A stretch of 64,000 nucleotides of DNA. Source: Shewanella phaeophyticola (GTDB lineage Bacteria > Pseudomonadota > Gammaproteobacteria > Enterobacterales > Shewanellaceae). The translations under genes and the position numbers were made by a program. How positions within the stretch are numbered: position 1 is the stretch's first letter; the number at the start of each line of letters is the position of its first letter. Of this stretch, positions 45,963 to 56,001 are shown in pieces. The stretch covers positions 3,906,001-3,970,000 of the forward strand of contig NZ_JAODOQ010000001.1 in assembly GCF_025398315.1 (NCBI RefSeq). The letters run 5' to 3'. Below the pieces are notes generated by a model. That model was given only the letters and a program-made list of their open reading frames with translations. It was not told the DNA's origin and ran no database searches.

Positions 45963-45992
45963 AGTTTAGGGACTCAAGGCAAGTGTTGTCAA
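45963..45992 (-). promoter_or_regulatory. Promoter of the mraZ-ftsZ cluster
   Basis: TTGACA (perfect -35, plus 45987-45992), an 18-base spacer and TAAACT (-10, plus 45963-45968). Transcription would start within or next to the MraZ operator. Confidence 0.65.
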
Positions 45993-45994
45993 GG

Positions 45995-46773
45995 GATGGA
46001 CAGATATATTAAATCCAGACGCCAAGCGGGTTAGCAGCAAATTGATCTCAAGCAGGAGGAATGACAAAGCCGTCTGTAAAAAACAGCTTAAAATCAGGGT
46101 AAATGAGTTAAACCAGAGACATAACGCTCATTTTATCAGCGAAAATAGCAGCGGTTCTTTTAATTAAAGTGCGTTAATTATCTAAATACTCCACCTTTAG
46201 ATTGAATTATGAGCCTGTTAGCAAAGAACTTCTCCGCATTAAAACTCATAAATTGTCGATCTTGATCGAGAAAAGCGGTTAAAAAAACCTTCTCATTTAA
46301 CTGCAACAGCAACGGCTTATGCTCAATGTTCTTCTTGTGCGACGTAGTTAACGCTAGAACATTAACGTCGGTAAATGATTTATCGGCTTAATTACAGCAA
46401 CATTGTCCAGACGCTAATCGTATCTATCTCTCTCAATATCAAGGGCAGGCATTTTATCAATTCAGCTCGCAATCACAGTTAATTATTCTTAATGCCGATA
46501 TTAGGGCTTGCTGATATTTAAAGATTTTTCATAATCAATGAAGCGTCTAAAGCGGTGAATAACATGTTGAAGAGCGATGCTAACCTAAGCTCAAATGGAT
46601 TATCGTCAACGTCGTTACAAATCAACCAAAACACTGAGACAAACAAAAACCAAAGAGTAAGAACCTGATGGATTATCTTAAATGACGCCAAGATGAATTA
46701 TGATTAAATTTTAACCGCAAGGTGCCGATAACAAGTATAATTAGTGATATATACCTAATCTTTTTATTTGCAC
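45995..46773. other. Non-coding stretch, possibly decayed coding sequence
   Basis: About 780 bp with no supported gene. A plus-strand segment near 46400-46513 reads RIYLSQYQGQAFYQF and SQLIILNADIR with stops on both sides, which suggests an old pseudogene. The protein is not recognised. No RNA gene was seen. Confidence 0.4.
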
Positions 46774-46786
46774 AGGAGGGCGCGAC

Positions 46787-47107
46787 ATGAGTATTGATAG
46801 CATTTATGCCATGCTCGCTAGACCTGTACGTGCCGTCAGTGAGCATCGAAGAGTTGTCGAGCAGGTAAATAAGACCAGTGCCATAAACGCCGACAGCCAT
46901 GAGACACCACAGTCGCAACTGCCTCCGCATATTGCTCGCAAACCTGTTACAACCAAAAAAGCATTGGTACGTAAAGAGCGCCGTTTAACATTACGCACCG
47001 TTGATGGCAAAAAAAGTACCGGCAACCGCTTAAGAAGAATGGCGACTGACGAGCGTTTCTCCACTCGTGGAGAAACCGCAAGTCAGCACATTGATATCGA
47101 AGTGTAA
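46787..47107 (+). CDS. Small basic protein of unknown function
   Basis: 106 residues with an excellent ribosome site (AGGAGG at 46774-46779, seven bases before ATG). It is highly charged and polar: Arg/Lys-rich in residues 50-85, no cysteines, no signal peptide or membrane segment. An N-terminal SIDSIYAMLARPVR helix precedes a disordered-looking basic region (KKALVRKERR, RLRRMATDER). The family was not recognised. It is convergent with glpK. Real coding is supported by the ribosome site and the absence of a better competing frame. Confidence 0.65.
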   Translation: MSIDSIYAMLARPVRAVSEHRRVVEQVNKTSAINADSHETPQSQLPPHIARKPVTTKKALVRKERRLTLRTVDGKKSTGNRLRRMATDERFSTRGETASQHIDIEV

Positions 47108-47220
47108 TACCATCACTTGTTGTAAAGTGAACAACCATGATTTCATAGCGACGCCTTAATCAAAAACGACAGGACGCATTCTGAGTGACCACTTATTAAC
47201 GCTGATGGGTATAATATCTA

Positions 47221-48717
47221 TTACTGTGGTTCGCTGTTAGGACTCACTTGCAACACCGCTTGCTTCCAGCCAGCGTAAATCTCAGCTCTGTGGTTATGAT
47301 CCATTGTGGAAATAAATTCACGCTCCGTCGATAACATTGATTTTAGCTCATCAGTCGATCCCCACACACCAACAGCTAAACCCGCTAAAAATGCCGCGCC
47401 CATGGCGGTGGTTTCTGTCATTAATGGACGAATGACTTTCGCCCCAGTAATATCGGCTTGAAACTGCATTAAAAAGTCATTTGATACCGCGCCACCGTCG
47501 ACTCGAATTTCGGTTAATGGCACATCCGAATCTTTACTCATCGCATCGAGTACGTCGCGAGATTGGTAGGCGATCGCTTCAAGAGCAGCCCGAATAATAT
47601 GATTTCGATTAGCACCACGAGTCAGACCAATAATCGCTCCACGAGCATCGGCATCCCAATATGGCGCACCTAATCCAACAAAAGCGGGGACTAAATACAC
47701 ACCATTGGTATCATCGACTTTTTCGGCAAAGTATTGGGTGTCACACGCATCTGTAATTAAGCCTAACTCATCTCGCAGCCACTGAATTACCGCCCCGCCC
47801 ATAAAGACTGAACCTTCTAGTGCGTAATTGACTTTAGCATCTGCACCGATGGCCATTGTGGTTAATAAACCATGAGTCGACTCAACCGCTTTATCGCCAG
47901 TATTCATTAATAAGAAACACCCAGTACCATAAGTATTTTTGGCCATACCGGGTTCAATGCAGAGTTGACCGAATAACGCCGATTGTTGATCCCCTGCCAT
48001 ACCAGCAACAGGCACATGGTTGCCAGCAAGTTCGGTATAACCGTATATGGCGCATGACGGTTTAACCTCTGGCAGCATGGTGAGGGGAATATCAAATAAC
48101 TCCAGCAGTTCTTTGTCCCACTCTTGAGTGTGGATATTGAATAACATAGTACGAGATGCATTGGTTGGTTCGGTGACATGCACTTCGCCTTGAGTGAGCT
48201 TCCATACTAACCAGGTGTCTACAGTGCCAAATAACAAATCACCGGCTTCGGCGAGTTCACGCGCACCGTCAACATTGTCTAAAATCCATTTGATTTTAGA
48301 CGCTGAAAAATAAGGATCTAATACCAGCCCCGTTTTTTGGCGTACTCTCTCTTCAGCGCCTTGCGCTTTGAGCTGTTGGCAAATACCCTGGCTACGACGA
48401 CATTGCCACACAATCGCATTGTATACAGGCTTACCTGTGTGTTTATTCCAAACAATAGTGGTTTCGCGTTGATTAGTAATGCCAATAGCAGCAACATCTT
48501 GACGGCCAATACCAGCTCGAGTTAATACCTCAACTAAGACCGAACTTTGCGATGACCAAATCTCCATTGGGTCATGTTCAACCCAGCCCGCTTGAGGATA
48601 ATGCTGGGTAAACTCTCGCTGCGCAACGGCAACAATATTGACCTGATGATCAAACACAATCGCACGAGAACTGGTTGTGCCTTGGTCTAACGCGACAATG
48701 AATTTTTTAGCAACCAT
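47221..48717 (-). CDS. glpK: GlpK, glycerol kinase
   Basis: 498 residues of the FGGY kinase family. It phosphorylates glycerol to sn-glycerol 3-phosphate. It has ALDQGTTSSRAIVFD near the N-terminus, GWVEHDP, the GMAGDQQSALFGQ loop and a C-terminal VDGGAVSNDFLMQFQ signature. No glpF or glpD is next to it in this window; it stands between a FadL porin and the small basic protein. Confidence 0.97.
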   Translation of the reverse strand: MVAKKFIVALDQGTTSSRAIVFDHQVNIVAVAQREFTQHYPQAGWVEHDPMEIWSSQSSVLVEVLTRAGIGRQDVAAIGITNQRETTIVWNKHTGKPVYNAIVWQCRRSQGICQQLKAQGAEERVRQKTGLVLDPYFSASKIKWILDNVDGARELAEAGDLLFGTVDTWLVWKLTQGEVHVTEPTNASRTMLFNIHTQEWDKELLELFDIPLTMLPEVKPSCAIYGYTELAGNHVPVAGMAGDQQSALFGQLCIEPGMAKNTYGTGCFLLMNTGDKAVESTHGLLTTMAIGADAKVNYALEGSVFMGGAVIQWLRDELGLITDACDTQYFAEKVDDTNGVYLVPAFVGLGAPYWDADARGAIIGLTRGANRNHIIRAALEAIAYQSRDVLDAMSKDSDVPLTEIRVDGGAVSNDFLMQFQADITGAKVIRPLMTETTAMGAAFLAGLAVGVWGSTDELKSMLSTEREFISTMDHNHRAEIYAGWKQAVLQVSPNSEPQ

Positions 48718-48884
48718 CTGATTTCCTATATCATTTTTTGATGATTATTTTTGTATGGTTTTCTACTTAACAGGCTCTGTATGGCATGCTACATCGACAT
48801 ATAAACTAGATGTAATCGTCTGAGTTTAACAAAAATGACCATTGCTTTGCCTAATTAGACTGATTCAACGGCCAATAATAACAA

Positions 48885-48911
48885 AAGCCCCACATAATGC
48901 GGGGCTTATTT
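48885..48911 (-). terminator. Terminator downstream of fadL
   Basis: AAGCCCC (48885-48891) pairs with GGGGCTT (48901-48907) around a nine-base loop, with adenines on the plus-strand left flank giving a T-containing tail on the minus strand. It separates fadL from glpK. Confidence 0.7.
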
Positions 48912-48940
48912 AAAAATCCTTGGTTCAAACACCAAGCAGA

Positions 48941-50294
48941 TTACATTTTATAGCTAACCTGTAAACCTGTTAACCATACATGGCCTGTCGCTTCACCACT
49001 ATACCCAACGGAAGCTAAACCCAACAGATCCTGAGTTTCAGTGATTGGTGCATCACCGTGCATGCGGATATAAGTCACAGCAAGGTCAACATTCAGGTTT
49101 TTAGTGACTTGATAACCGGTACCCATACTAAACCATAAACGGTCAGAGTCAGGAATCGTAGTTGTTCGGTGTTCATCGTCTACTGCAGTTTTATCAAGTG
49201 CGACACCAGCACGTAATGTCCACTGATCATTCACAGTGTATGTGCTACCAATCGAATAACGCCAGTTGTCTTTAAAGTTCTCTTCTTTCACAACATCTGA
49301 CTCAAGATCGCCAGTTGGTTTTACATCACCAGGAAAGTAAGCCACAAGCTGATCGAACACGCTCCATTCAGTCCAGTTTACGCTACCGTGCATTGCCCAG
49401 TTATCGGTCAATTGATGATAAGAAGCAAGTTCAGCAAAAGCTGGGATCTCAATCGGTAAGTAACCGTCAATTTCAACATCTTGGCCACCGTCATAGCTCA
49501 CACCTGCAGCGCTGCCATCAAGCTCTAACTCAACACCACTGTGATAAGCTAATCCGATACGGTGATTCTTATTAATCTGCCAACTTGCACCCGCTTTCCA
49601 GCCGTAACTAATGTCATCACCTTCCATCGATTTTAACTCAGTACCGGCTGCAGGCAACTGCTCTACAATGCTTTCAGGTACATTCGGGTTGGCTTTAATC
49701 GCATCAATCCAAGATGGAGTTGTCGCGCTAATTTCGCCTTCGCCATAGACAATACGCAGGCTCGCGCCCACAGTAAACTCATCGTCGATACGATAAGCAA
49801 TGTTTGGATTAAACTCCACTGTGGTAATAGAGGTGTGATTACCAAAAATAGCCGCGGCGCTGGTTGAGTCTATCTCAGTCGCTAAACCATAGTTTGAGTT
49901 AACCGCTAGACCCCAGGTCGCATTGATCGTTTAATTGATTAGAGTAATAAAAGTTCGGTACCAGAGCGTCATCTGCAACATCAATCGCGTTAGCGTCAAT
50001 GACAATAGCATCTGAGCCCAGTAATGAAGATTCAATGCTAACGTCGCCCAGTACATCAATATCAGGCATAACATAAATCCCACCAGCAGAAAGTTGACGG
50101 CCTTCGAGGTAAGATAGCATTGCAGGGTTGCGCGCTTGAGTTGAGGCGTTATCTGCTATGGCGGCTTCACCCGCAAATGCACGACCTAAACCGGTAGCTG
50201 AAGATTCGGCAAGTTGAAAACCTGCTGCGTTGACTTGAGTTGTTGCCCCAAAGACAATGGCACTAATGGCCAATGTTAACACTGTTTTTTTCAT
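48941..50294 (-). CDS. fadL: FadL-family outer-membrane porin (one-base insertion)
   Basis: An OmpP1/FadL/TodX protein of about 450 residues, taking up long-chain fatty acids or other hydrophobic compounds. It has a signal peptide ending VNAA, then the mature GFQLAESSATGLGRAFAGEAA, the typical FadL plug start, and a C-terminal beta-strand ending in aromatic or hydrophobic residues (VSYKM). The two frames meet at 49916-49921: TGCGACCTGG stands where TGGACCTGG (Trp-Thr-Trp-Gly) would restore the strand, so GGACC is disrupted. The preferred start is ATG 50294; an ATG at 50300 is also possible. The substrate is not predictable from sequence. Confidence 0.88.
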
Positions 50295-50685
50295 TATCAT
50301 TCTCTGTGCTGTAGATTCATCCCGCTTAAACCGGCTTCAATAGAGCAAAAGCTCGACTTAAATGAGCGCATAAGTGTACTGATCCAGAATGGCTTTGCAA
50401 CTAGTAGGGACTTAAGATGACCTTTGAAATGTGCAGATTGAAACTGTGATCCAGTGCAACATTTACAATTTACATAATCAAATTTTGATGAAAAAAAACA
50501 TAGCTGTACGCTCAAGCTATATATTAATGGGGCAACATATCACTTTAAACTTAAAAAACATTACCTTAGCTACTATAAAATGAAACACAAGTTAGCTTTT
50601 TTATAACAAGCCATCGTGGTGCTCTCAATTTAAAATCAATCATTTAGCAATTTTGTTACATTAATTAATTTACAAAAAAAATAAA
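50295..50685. other. Intergenic region between fadL and the leu terminator
   Basis: About 390 AT-rich bases with no ORF of substance. It presumably carries the fadL promoter; none is clear enough to call. Confidence 0.4.
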
Positions 50686-50717
50686 AAAACCTCTATTTGC
50701 TAGCAAAAAGAGGTTTT
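50686..50717 (-). terminator. Terminator of the leuABCD operon
   Basis: AAAACCTCT pairs with AGAGGTTTT, with an inner TTTGC / GCAAA stem, giving an almost completely paired hairpin. Long A-runs to the left supply T-runs on the minus strand. It lies 56 bp past the leuD stop. Confidence 0.85.
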
Positions 50718-50773
50718 ATACACAATCAATCCAACAGCGACTTCACCGTTAATCACTCAATATTCACAAATTA

Positions 50774-51379
50774 TTATGCATACCATTGCGGTATTTGAGC
50801 TTCATAATCGCTAATGTCTTGTTCAAATGACAAGGTTAAACCAATCGCATCAAGCCCGTTTAATAGCTTATGCCTTGCAGACTCAACTAGGCTAAAGCTA
50901 AACACTTCACCTGAAGGTGAAGTTACCGTTAAAGCTTGTAAGTCGACGGTAATTTGCGCGCCTTCAGTGGCTGCGACTTCATCCATCAATTGTTGCACTT
51001 GCTCTGCAGGCAATTTAACGGGTAATAAACCATTATTGATCGAGTTGCCATAAAAAATATCAGCAAATGTCGGCGCAATAATCACTCTTAAACCAAAGTC
51101 AGCTAACGCCCAAGGTGCATGTTCACGTGACGAACCACAACCAAAGTTTTCTTGGGCTAATAAAATAGACGCCCCTTTATAGCGCGGTTTATTTAGCGCA
51201 AATTCAGGATTAGGCTGATCACCTGCATCATCTAAATAACGCCAGTCATGGAATAAATGCACTCCAAAGCCGTCACGGGTTACTTTAGATAAAAACTGTT
51301 TAGGAATAATCTGATCGGTATCAATATTGGCACTGTCGATGGCTACCGCTAAACCGGTATGGGCAGTAAATGCTTGCAT
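50774..51379 (-). CDS. leuD: LeuD, isopropylmalate isomerase small subunit
   Basis: 201 residues, aconitase swivel domain. It has IDTDQIIPKQFL and the substrate loop FGCGSSREHAPWAL. With LeuC it converts 2-isopropylmalate to 3-isopropylmalate in leucine synthesis. It is the last gene of leuABCD, 19 bp after leuC. Confidence 0.97.
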   Translation of the reverse strand: MQAFTAHTGLAVAIDSANIDTDQIIPKQFLSKVTRDGFGVHLFHDWRYLDDAGDQPNPEFALNKPRYKGASILLAQENFGCGSSREHAPWALADFGLRVIIAPTFADIFYGNSINNGLLPVKLPAEQVQQLMDEVAATEGAQITVDLQALTVTSPSGEVFSFSLVESARHKLLNGLDAIGLTLSFEQDISDYEAQIPQWYA

Positions 51380-51398
51380 GTGTTTCTCCTATCTCGGT

Positions 51399-52810
51399 TT
51401 AGTAAGGTTTGCGAATATCAACAAAGTGACCGGCAATGGCAGCGGCCGCAGCCATGGCAGGGCTCACTAAATGTGTGCGGCTACCGCGTCCTTGACGCCC
51501 TTCGAAGTTACGGTTACTGGTTGATGCACAGCGATCGCCCGCTTCTAAACGGTCATCGTTCATCGCTAAACACATTGAACAACCCGGTAAACGCCATTCA
51601 AAACCTGCTTCGATAAAGATTTTATCTAAGCCTTCCGCTTCGGCTTGAAGTTTTACCTGGCCAGAACCCGGTACCACAATCGCCACAACACCCTCTGCTA
51701 CCTTACGATTTTTGGCATGCACAGCAGCAGAGCGTAAATCTTCAATACGAGAATTAGTGCAAGAACCAATAAACACCTTATTAATGCTGATATCAGTCAT
51801 TTTAGTACCAGGCGTTAAACCAATATAATCTAATGCTTTAATCATGCTGGATTGGTTAATCAAATTAGATTCTTGTTCAGGATTGGGCACTACACCGTCA
51901 ATCGCCACAACTTGACCAGGGTTTGTTCCCCAAGTTAATTGCGGAGCAATGTCTTTAGCATCTAATACCACTTCGGCATCAAATACAGCATCGACATCAG
52001 TTTTAAGCTGTGACCACGCTGCAACAGCTTGTTCCCATACGGCAGCTTTTGGCGCAAACTCACGGCCTTTTAGGTAATCAAATGTCGTTTGGTCAGGTGC
52101 CACCATACCGGCTTTGGCCCCCATTTCGATGGCCATATTACATAAGGTCATGCGGCCTTCCATGCTCAACTCTTCAATGGCTTGGCCACAAAACTCAACC
52201 ACGTAACCTGTACCGCCATCCATACCCAGCTTGCCGATAATCGCCAATACAATATCTTTCGCAGTAACGCCATCAGTGACCTGACCGCGCACTTCAACTT
52301 TCATGGTTTTAGCTTTAAGCTGACGCAGTGTTTGGGTAGCAAGCACGTGCTCAACTTCTGATGTACCAATACCAAATGCCAATGCACCAAATGCCCCATG
52401 AGTGGCAGTGTGCGAGTCGCCGCAGACAATCACAGTACCCGGAAGAGTAATACCTAACTCAGGTCCCATTACATGGACAATACCCTGGTTTGGATGGTGA
52501 ATGTCGTATAAGCGCACGCCAAAGTCTTTACAGTTTTGCGCTAGGGTTTCAACTTGAGTACGCGCCATTGGGCTTAACGCATCTAAGCTCGCACTACGAG
52601 TTGACGTGTTATGATCCATGGTGGCAAAAGTTTTTTGTGGTGCACGTAATTGACGCCCAGCCACTTTTAAGCCACTAAAAGCTTGAGGTGATGTCACTTC
52701 GTGCACTAAATGACGGTCAACATAAACTATTGGTGCTTCACCTTCTGGGCTCGCTACAATATGCGCATCCCACACTTTTTCGTATAGGGTTTTACCTGTT
52801 ACTTGGCCAT
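51399..52810 (-). CDS. leuC: LeuC, isopropylmalate isomerase large subunit (one-base deletion at start)
   Basis: A 4Fe-4S aconitase-family subunit. Cluster cysteines occur in GSCTNSR and in the CSMCLAMN pair; HHPNQGIVH and CGDSHTATHGAFG are conserved. The natural start is ATG 52810, which overlaps the leuB stop (TAATG) and has AGGAAGG upstream. From there the frame is off by one until QVTGKTLYEKV. The span is 3n-1, and a missing base in ATGG(N)CC restores a 470-residue protein. An intact GGCCC occurs near 52115. Confidence 0.94.
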
Positions 52811-53904
52811 TACACACCTTCCTGAATTGCTTGAGCAATAAAATCGCCCATTTGTGCTGTCGACTTAGCGTCACTTCGCTTATCTGCTGCTAATAACTCA
52901 CCAGTTAAATAACCACTTGATAATGCTTTAGTGACTGCGCGCTCAATGGCACTTGCTGCTTCTTCTTGCTTTAAACTATGACGTAACATTAATGCTGCTG
53001 ATAAAATTTGTGCAACAGGGTTAGCAATACCCTGGCCAGCAATATCTGGAGCGCTGCCGCCTGCGGGCTCAAATAAACCAAAACCTGTGCTGTTCATGCT
53101 GGCTGACGATAACAAGCCCATTGAGCCGGTTAACATGGCGATTTCATCTGACAAAATATCGCCAAATAAGTTTGAACATAACATCACGTCAAACTCGTCT
53201 GGACGACGCAGCAATTGCATTGTCGCGTTATCAATATAAATGTGCTCTAAGGTCACATCAGGAAAGTCTTTAGCGACCTCTTCAACCACTTGACGCCATA
53301 ATACTGAGCAGGCTAACACGTTGGCTTTGTCTACTGAGGTGACTTTATTTTTACGGCCACGTGCGGCTTCAAATGCAATGCGAGCAATACGGCTGATTTC
53401 ACGGCGACTATAACGCATAGTATCAAATGCTTCTTCGCTATCACCTTCACCTTGACGACCTTTTGGCTTACCAAAGTAAATACCACCGGTTAACTCACGC
53501 ACACACAACACATCAAACCCACGGGCTGAAATGTCGCTGCGCAATGGTGACATATGTTCTAACCCATCATGTAATTTGGCTGGGCGTAAATTACAAAATA
53601 ATTCAAAATGGCCACGTAATGGCAATAATGCACCACGTTCAGGCTGGTCATTCGGCGGTAAGTGTTCCCATTTAGAGCCGCCAACACTACCAAATAAAAT
53701 GGCATCGGCTGCTTCACAGCCTTTTAAGGTAGAGTCAGGTAATGGACAACCATGGTTATCAATGGCAATACCGCCAACATCATATTCGCTGTAGCTAATG
53801 TCTAGCCCAAAGCGTGTTTCCACGGCACTGAGCACTTTACGCGCTTCAGCCATCACTTCAGGATCAATACCATCACCCGACAAAACTGCTATTTGATAAC
53901 TCAT
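52810..53904 (-). CDS. leuB: LeuB, 3-isopropylmalate dehydrogenase
   Basis: 364 residues. It oxidises and decarboxylates 3-isopropylmalate with NAD. It has the GDGIDPEVMAEA N-terminus, VRELTGGIYFG, and the metal-binding NLFGDILSDEIAML. It overlaps leuA by four bases and leuC by one, so the whole operon is translationally coupled. Confidence 0.97.
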   Translation of the reverse strand: MSYQIAVLSGDGIDPEVMAEARKVLSAVETRFGLDISYSEYDVGGIAIDNHGCPLPDSTLKGCEAADAILFGSVGGSKWEHLPPNDQPERGALLPLRGHFELFCNLRPAKLHDGLEHMSPLRSDISARGFDVLCVRELTGGIYFGKPKGRQGEGDSEEAFDTMRYSRREISRIARIAFEAARGRKNKVTSVDKANVLACSVLWRQVVEEVAKDFPDVTLEHIYIDNATMQLLRRPDEFDVMLCSNLFGDILSDEIAMLTGSMGLLSSASMNSTGFGLFEPAGGSAPDIAGQGIANPVAQILSAALMLRHSLKQEEAASAIERAVTKALSSGYLTGELLAADKRSDAKSTAQMGDFIAQAIQEGV

Positions 53905-55469
53905 ACGCCGCCTAACTCCCTTTCTTTATGGATCTGTTGTTTAAAATCAGCCACTTTATCTGCACGGTACACTAGGTTCATCACATGCACGAGAGCTTGG
54001 GCTGATGCTTCTACGACATCTGTAGCTAAACCGACGCCGTGGAACATTTGTTCATTGTATTTTGCGGTAATATCAACCTGACCCAGCGCATTTTGACCTT
54101 CGCCTTTAGCTCCAAGTTTGTAGTTGGTAATGTTAATTTGACGCTGAGTGGCACGCGCAATGGCGTTATAAGCCGCATCAACAGGACCATTGCCCGTTGC
54201 CGCTTCAGTAAAGTCTTTGCCATCAACTGCAATGCGCACAGTGGCTGTTGCCACGCCTTCTGTTGAATCTGAATGCACCATTAAATGTTGTAATTTGTAT
54301 TGGTCGTCATCTTGCGCTTGTGACTCCATATACACTAAGGCTTCAAGGTCATAATCAAACACTTGTCCTTTTTTGTCAGCGAGTGTTAAAAATTGCTCAT
54401 ACAAGCTGTCCATATCGTAATCGTCAGGCTGATAACCCATTTCTTCCATACGATGTTTGATTACATGACGACCAGAACGAGAAGTCATGTTTAGGTTATT
54501 ACGGTTTAGACCAATACTTTCTGGCGTCATGATCTCGTAAGTATTTTTGGCTTTTAGCATGCCGTCCTGGTGAATACCTGACGAATGCGAAAATGCATTG
54601 GTACCAACAATCGCTTTGTTTGCTTGAATTGGCATATTACACAGCTGACTCACTAACGACGATGTACGGTGAATTTCTTTAGCGTTGATGCCAGTGTCTA
54701 AATCTAACAACCCTTTACGCGTTGCTAAAATCATGGCGATTTCTTCTAATGAACAGTTACCCGCACGCTCTCCAATGCCATTAATAGTACATTCAATTTG
54801 GCGAGCGCCCATTTCAACCGCTGCAATCGAGTTAGCCACTGACAAGCCTAAGTCATCATGACAATGCACTGAAATCACAGCCTGGTCGATATTAGGCACG
54901 CGGTTGAAAAGGGTTTGAATAATGCCGCCAAACTCACTTGGTACTGTGTAACCAACAGTATCAGGGATGTTAATAGTACGAGCACCCGCCTTAATTGCCG
55001 CTTCAACCATACGGCACAAATTATCAATTGGGGTACGGCCAGCATCTTCACAAGAAAACTCAACGTCATCGGTAAAACGTCTTGCGTATTTAACTGCTCC
55101 GACTGCCATATCTAACACATCATCAAACGTGCGCTTTAATTTGCTTTCAACATGAATAGTTGATGTTGAAATAAAGGTATGAATACGAAACTGTTCAGCC
55201 ACAGACAAAGCTTGCGCAGCGGCATCAATGTCTTTTTCTAATGCACGAGACAACGCACACACACGACTGTTTTTAATGGTTTTAGCAATGGTCTGCACCG
55301 AATGGAAATCGCCAGGAGACGACACAGGAAAGCCCACTTCCATCACATCAACGCCCAAACGCTCTAGAGCCAACGCAATTTGTAGCTTCTCTTTTACGGT
55401 TAAACTGGCTGCTAATGCTTGCTCACCATCTCGTAAGGTAGTATCAAAAATTATGACTCTGTTGGACAT
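53901..55469 (-). CDS. leuA: LeuA, 2-isopropylmalate synthase
   Basis: 522 residues. It condenses acetyl-CoA and 2-oxoisovalerate and is the feedback-controlled entry to leucine synthesis. The TIM barrel starts with FDTTLRDGEQALAASL; the metal HxH is in SVHCHDDLG, followed by a linker and the C-terminal leucine-binding regulatory domain. It is the first enzyme gene after the leader peptide and attenuator. Confidence 0.97.
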   Translation of the reverse strand: MSNRVIIFDTTLRDGEQALAASLTVKEKLQIALALERLGVDVMEVGFPVSSPGDFHSVQTIAKTIKNSRVCALSRALEKDIDAAAQALSVAEQFRIHTFISTSTIHVESKLKRTFDDVLDMAVGAVKYARRFTDDVEFSCEDAGRTPIDNLCRMVEAAIKAGARTINIPDTVGYTVPSEFGGIIQTLFNRVPNIDQAVISVHCHDDLGLSVANSIAAVEMGARQIECTINGIGERAGNCSLEEIAMILATRKGLLDLDTGINAKEIHRTSSLVSQLCNMPIQANKAIVGTNAFSHSSGIHQDGMLKAKNTYEIMTPESIGLNRNNLNMTSRSGRHVIKHRMEEMGYQPDDYDMDSLYEQFLTLADKKGQVFDYDLEALVYMESQAQDDDQYKLQHLMVHSDSTEGVATATVRIAVDGKDFTEAATGNGPVDAAYNAIARATQRQINITNYKLGAKGEGQNALGQVDITAKYNEQMFHGVGLATDVVEASAQALVHVMNLVYRADKVADFKQQIHKERELGGV

Positions 55470-55544
55470 CGAATTTCTCCATCGACCATCTTGTATGTAT
55501 TTCAGCTAACTGCACACATCACAACTGGCTCGTTTCAAAAGGGC

Positions 55545-55582
55545 TAAAAACAAAAAACCCCGCGACTATTAGCGCGGGGTTT
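55545..55582 (-). terminator. leu attenuator (Rho-independent)
   Basis: AAACCCCGCG and its complement around an ACTATTAG-type loop, with a TTTTTTGTTTTT tail on the minus strand, between leuL and leuA. The arm containing CCGCGC can pair instead with GCGCGG inside leuL (plus 55625-55630), a classical antiterminator. It is 17 bases past the leader stop. Confidence 0.9.
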
Positions 55583-55598
55583 GTGTATGCTTATTTAC

Positions 55599-55682
55599 TT
55601 ATTTTGCATGTAACACAAAGGACTCCGCGCAGCTTATGCCAGAGAGGAGAAGGAGTCCGAGTAAAGATGATTGTGTATTCAT
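55599..55682 (-). CDS. leuL: LeuL, leucine operon leader peptide
   Basis: A 27-codon leader reading MNTQSSLLGLLLLSG and ending FVLHAK. Six of seven consecutive codons from residue 7 are leucine (TTA CTC GGA CTC CTT CTC CTC). Ribosome stalling there would block the hairpin between GGACTCC and GGAGTCC (plus 55652-55658 and 55620-55626), free GCGCGG to pair with the attenuator arm, and allow transcription of leuABCD. Confidence 0.9.
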   Translation of the reverse strand: MNTQSSLLGLLLLSGISCAESFVLHAK

Positions 55683-55741
55683 GGCTTCAATATTCACTTT
55701 TAGTAAATAGATATTCTGTATAAATTTTCTCTATGGGTAAT

Positions 55742-55769
55742 ATTTAACGCGACCAGCCTCCGCTGTCAA
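55742..55769 (-). promoter_or_regulatory. Promoter of the leu operon
   Basis: On the minus strand TTGACA (plus 55764-55769), a 16-base spacer and TTAAAT (plus 55742-55747). It is 60 bp before the leuL start, in a region with no competing promoter of this quality. Confidence 0.6.
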
Positions 55770-56001
55770 CCTTAAATTGATCAACTTGAGCAAGATTACG
55801 ATGTACTAGTACCTCATGACAGTTGTTGTCACTTAAACTCCTCGTTCAATAGGCCACAAAATATACCTAGCATGAATAATATTAAACCAATGAGCTAGAT
55901 CAAAATTCGCGCACATAAGTTGCTGCATCAATTATATATTTATGTATCATGTTTTAAAAAATCGTATACTGCCGACAACCCAATATAAGTAGATATTAAC
56001 G

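Noticed and set aside
46787..47107. Minus-strand frames opposite the small basic protein
   Set aside because: They lack ribosome sites, whereas the plus-strand frame has AGGAGG at ideal spacing.
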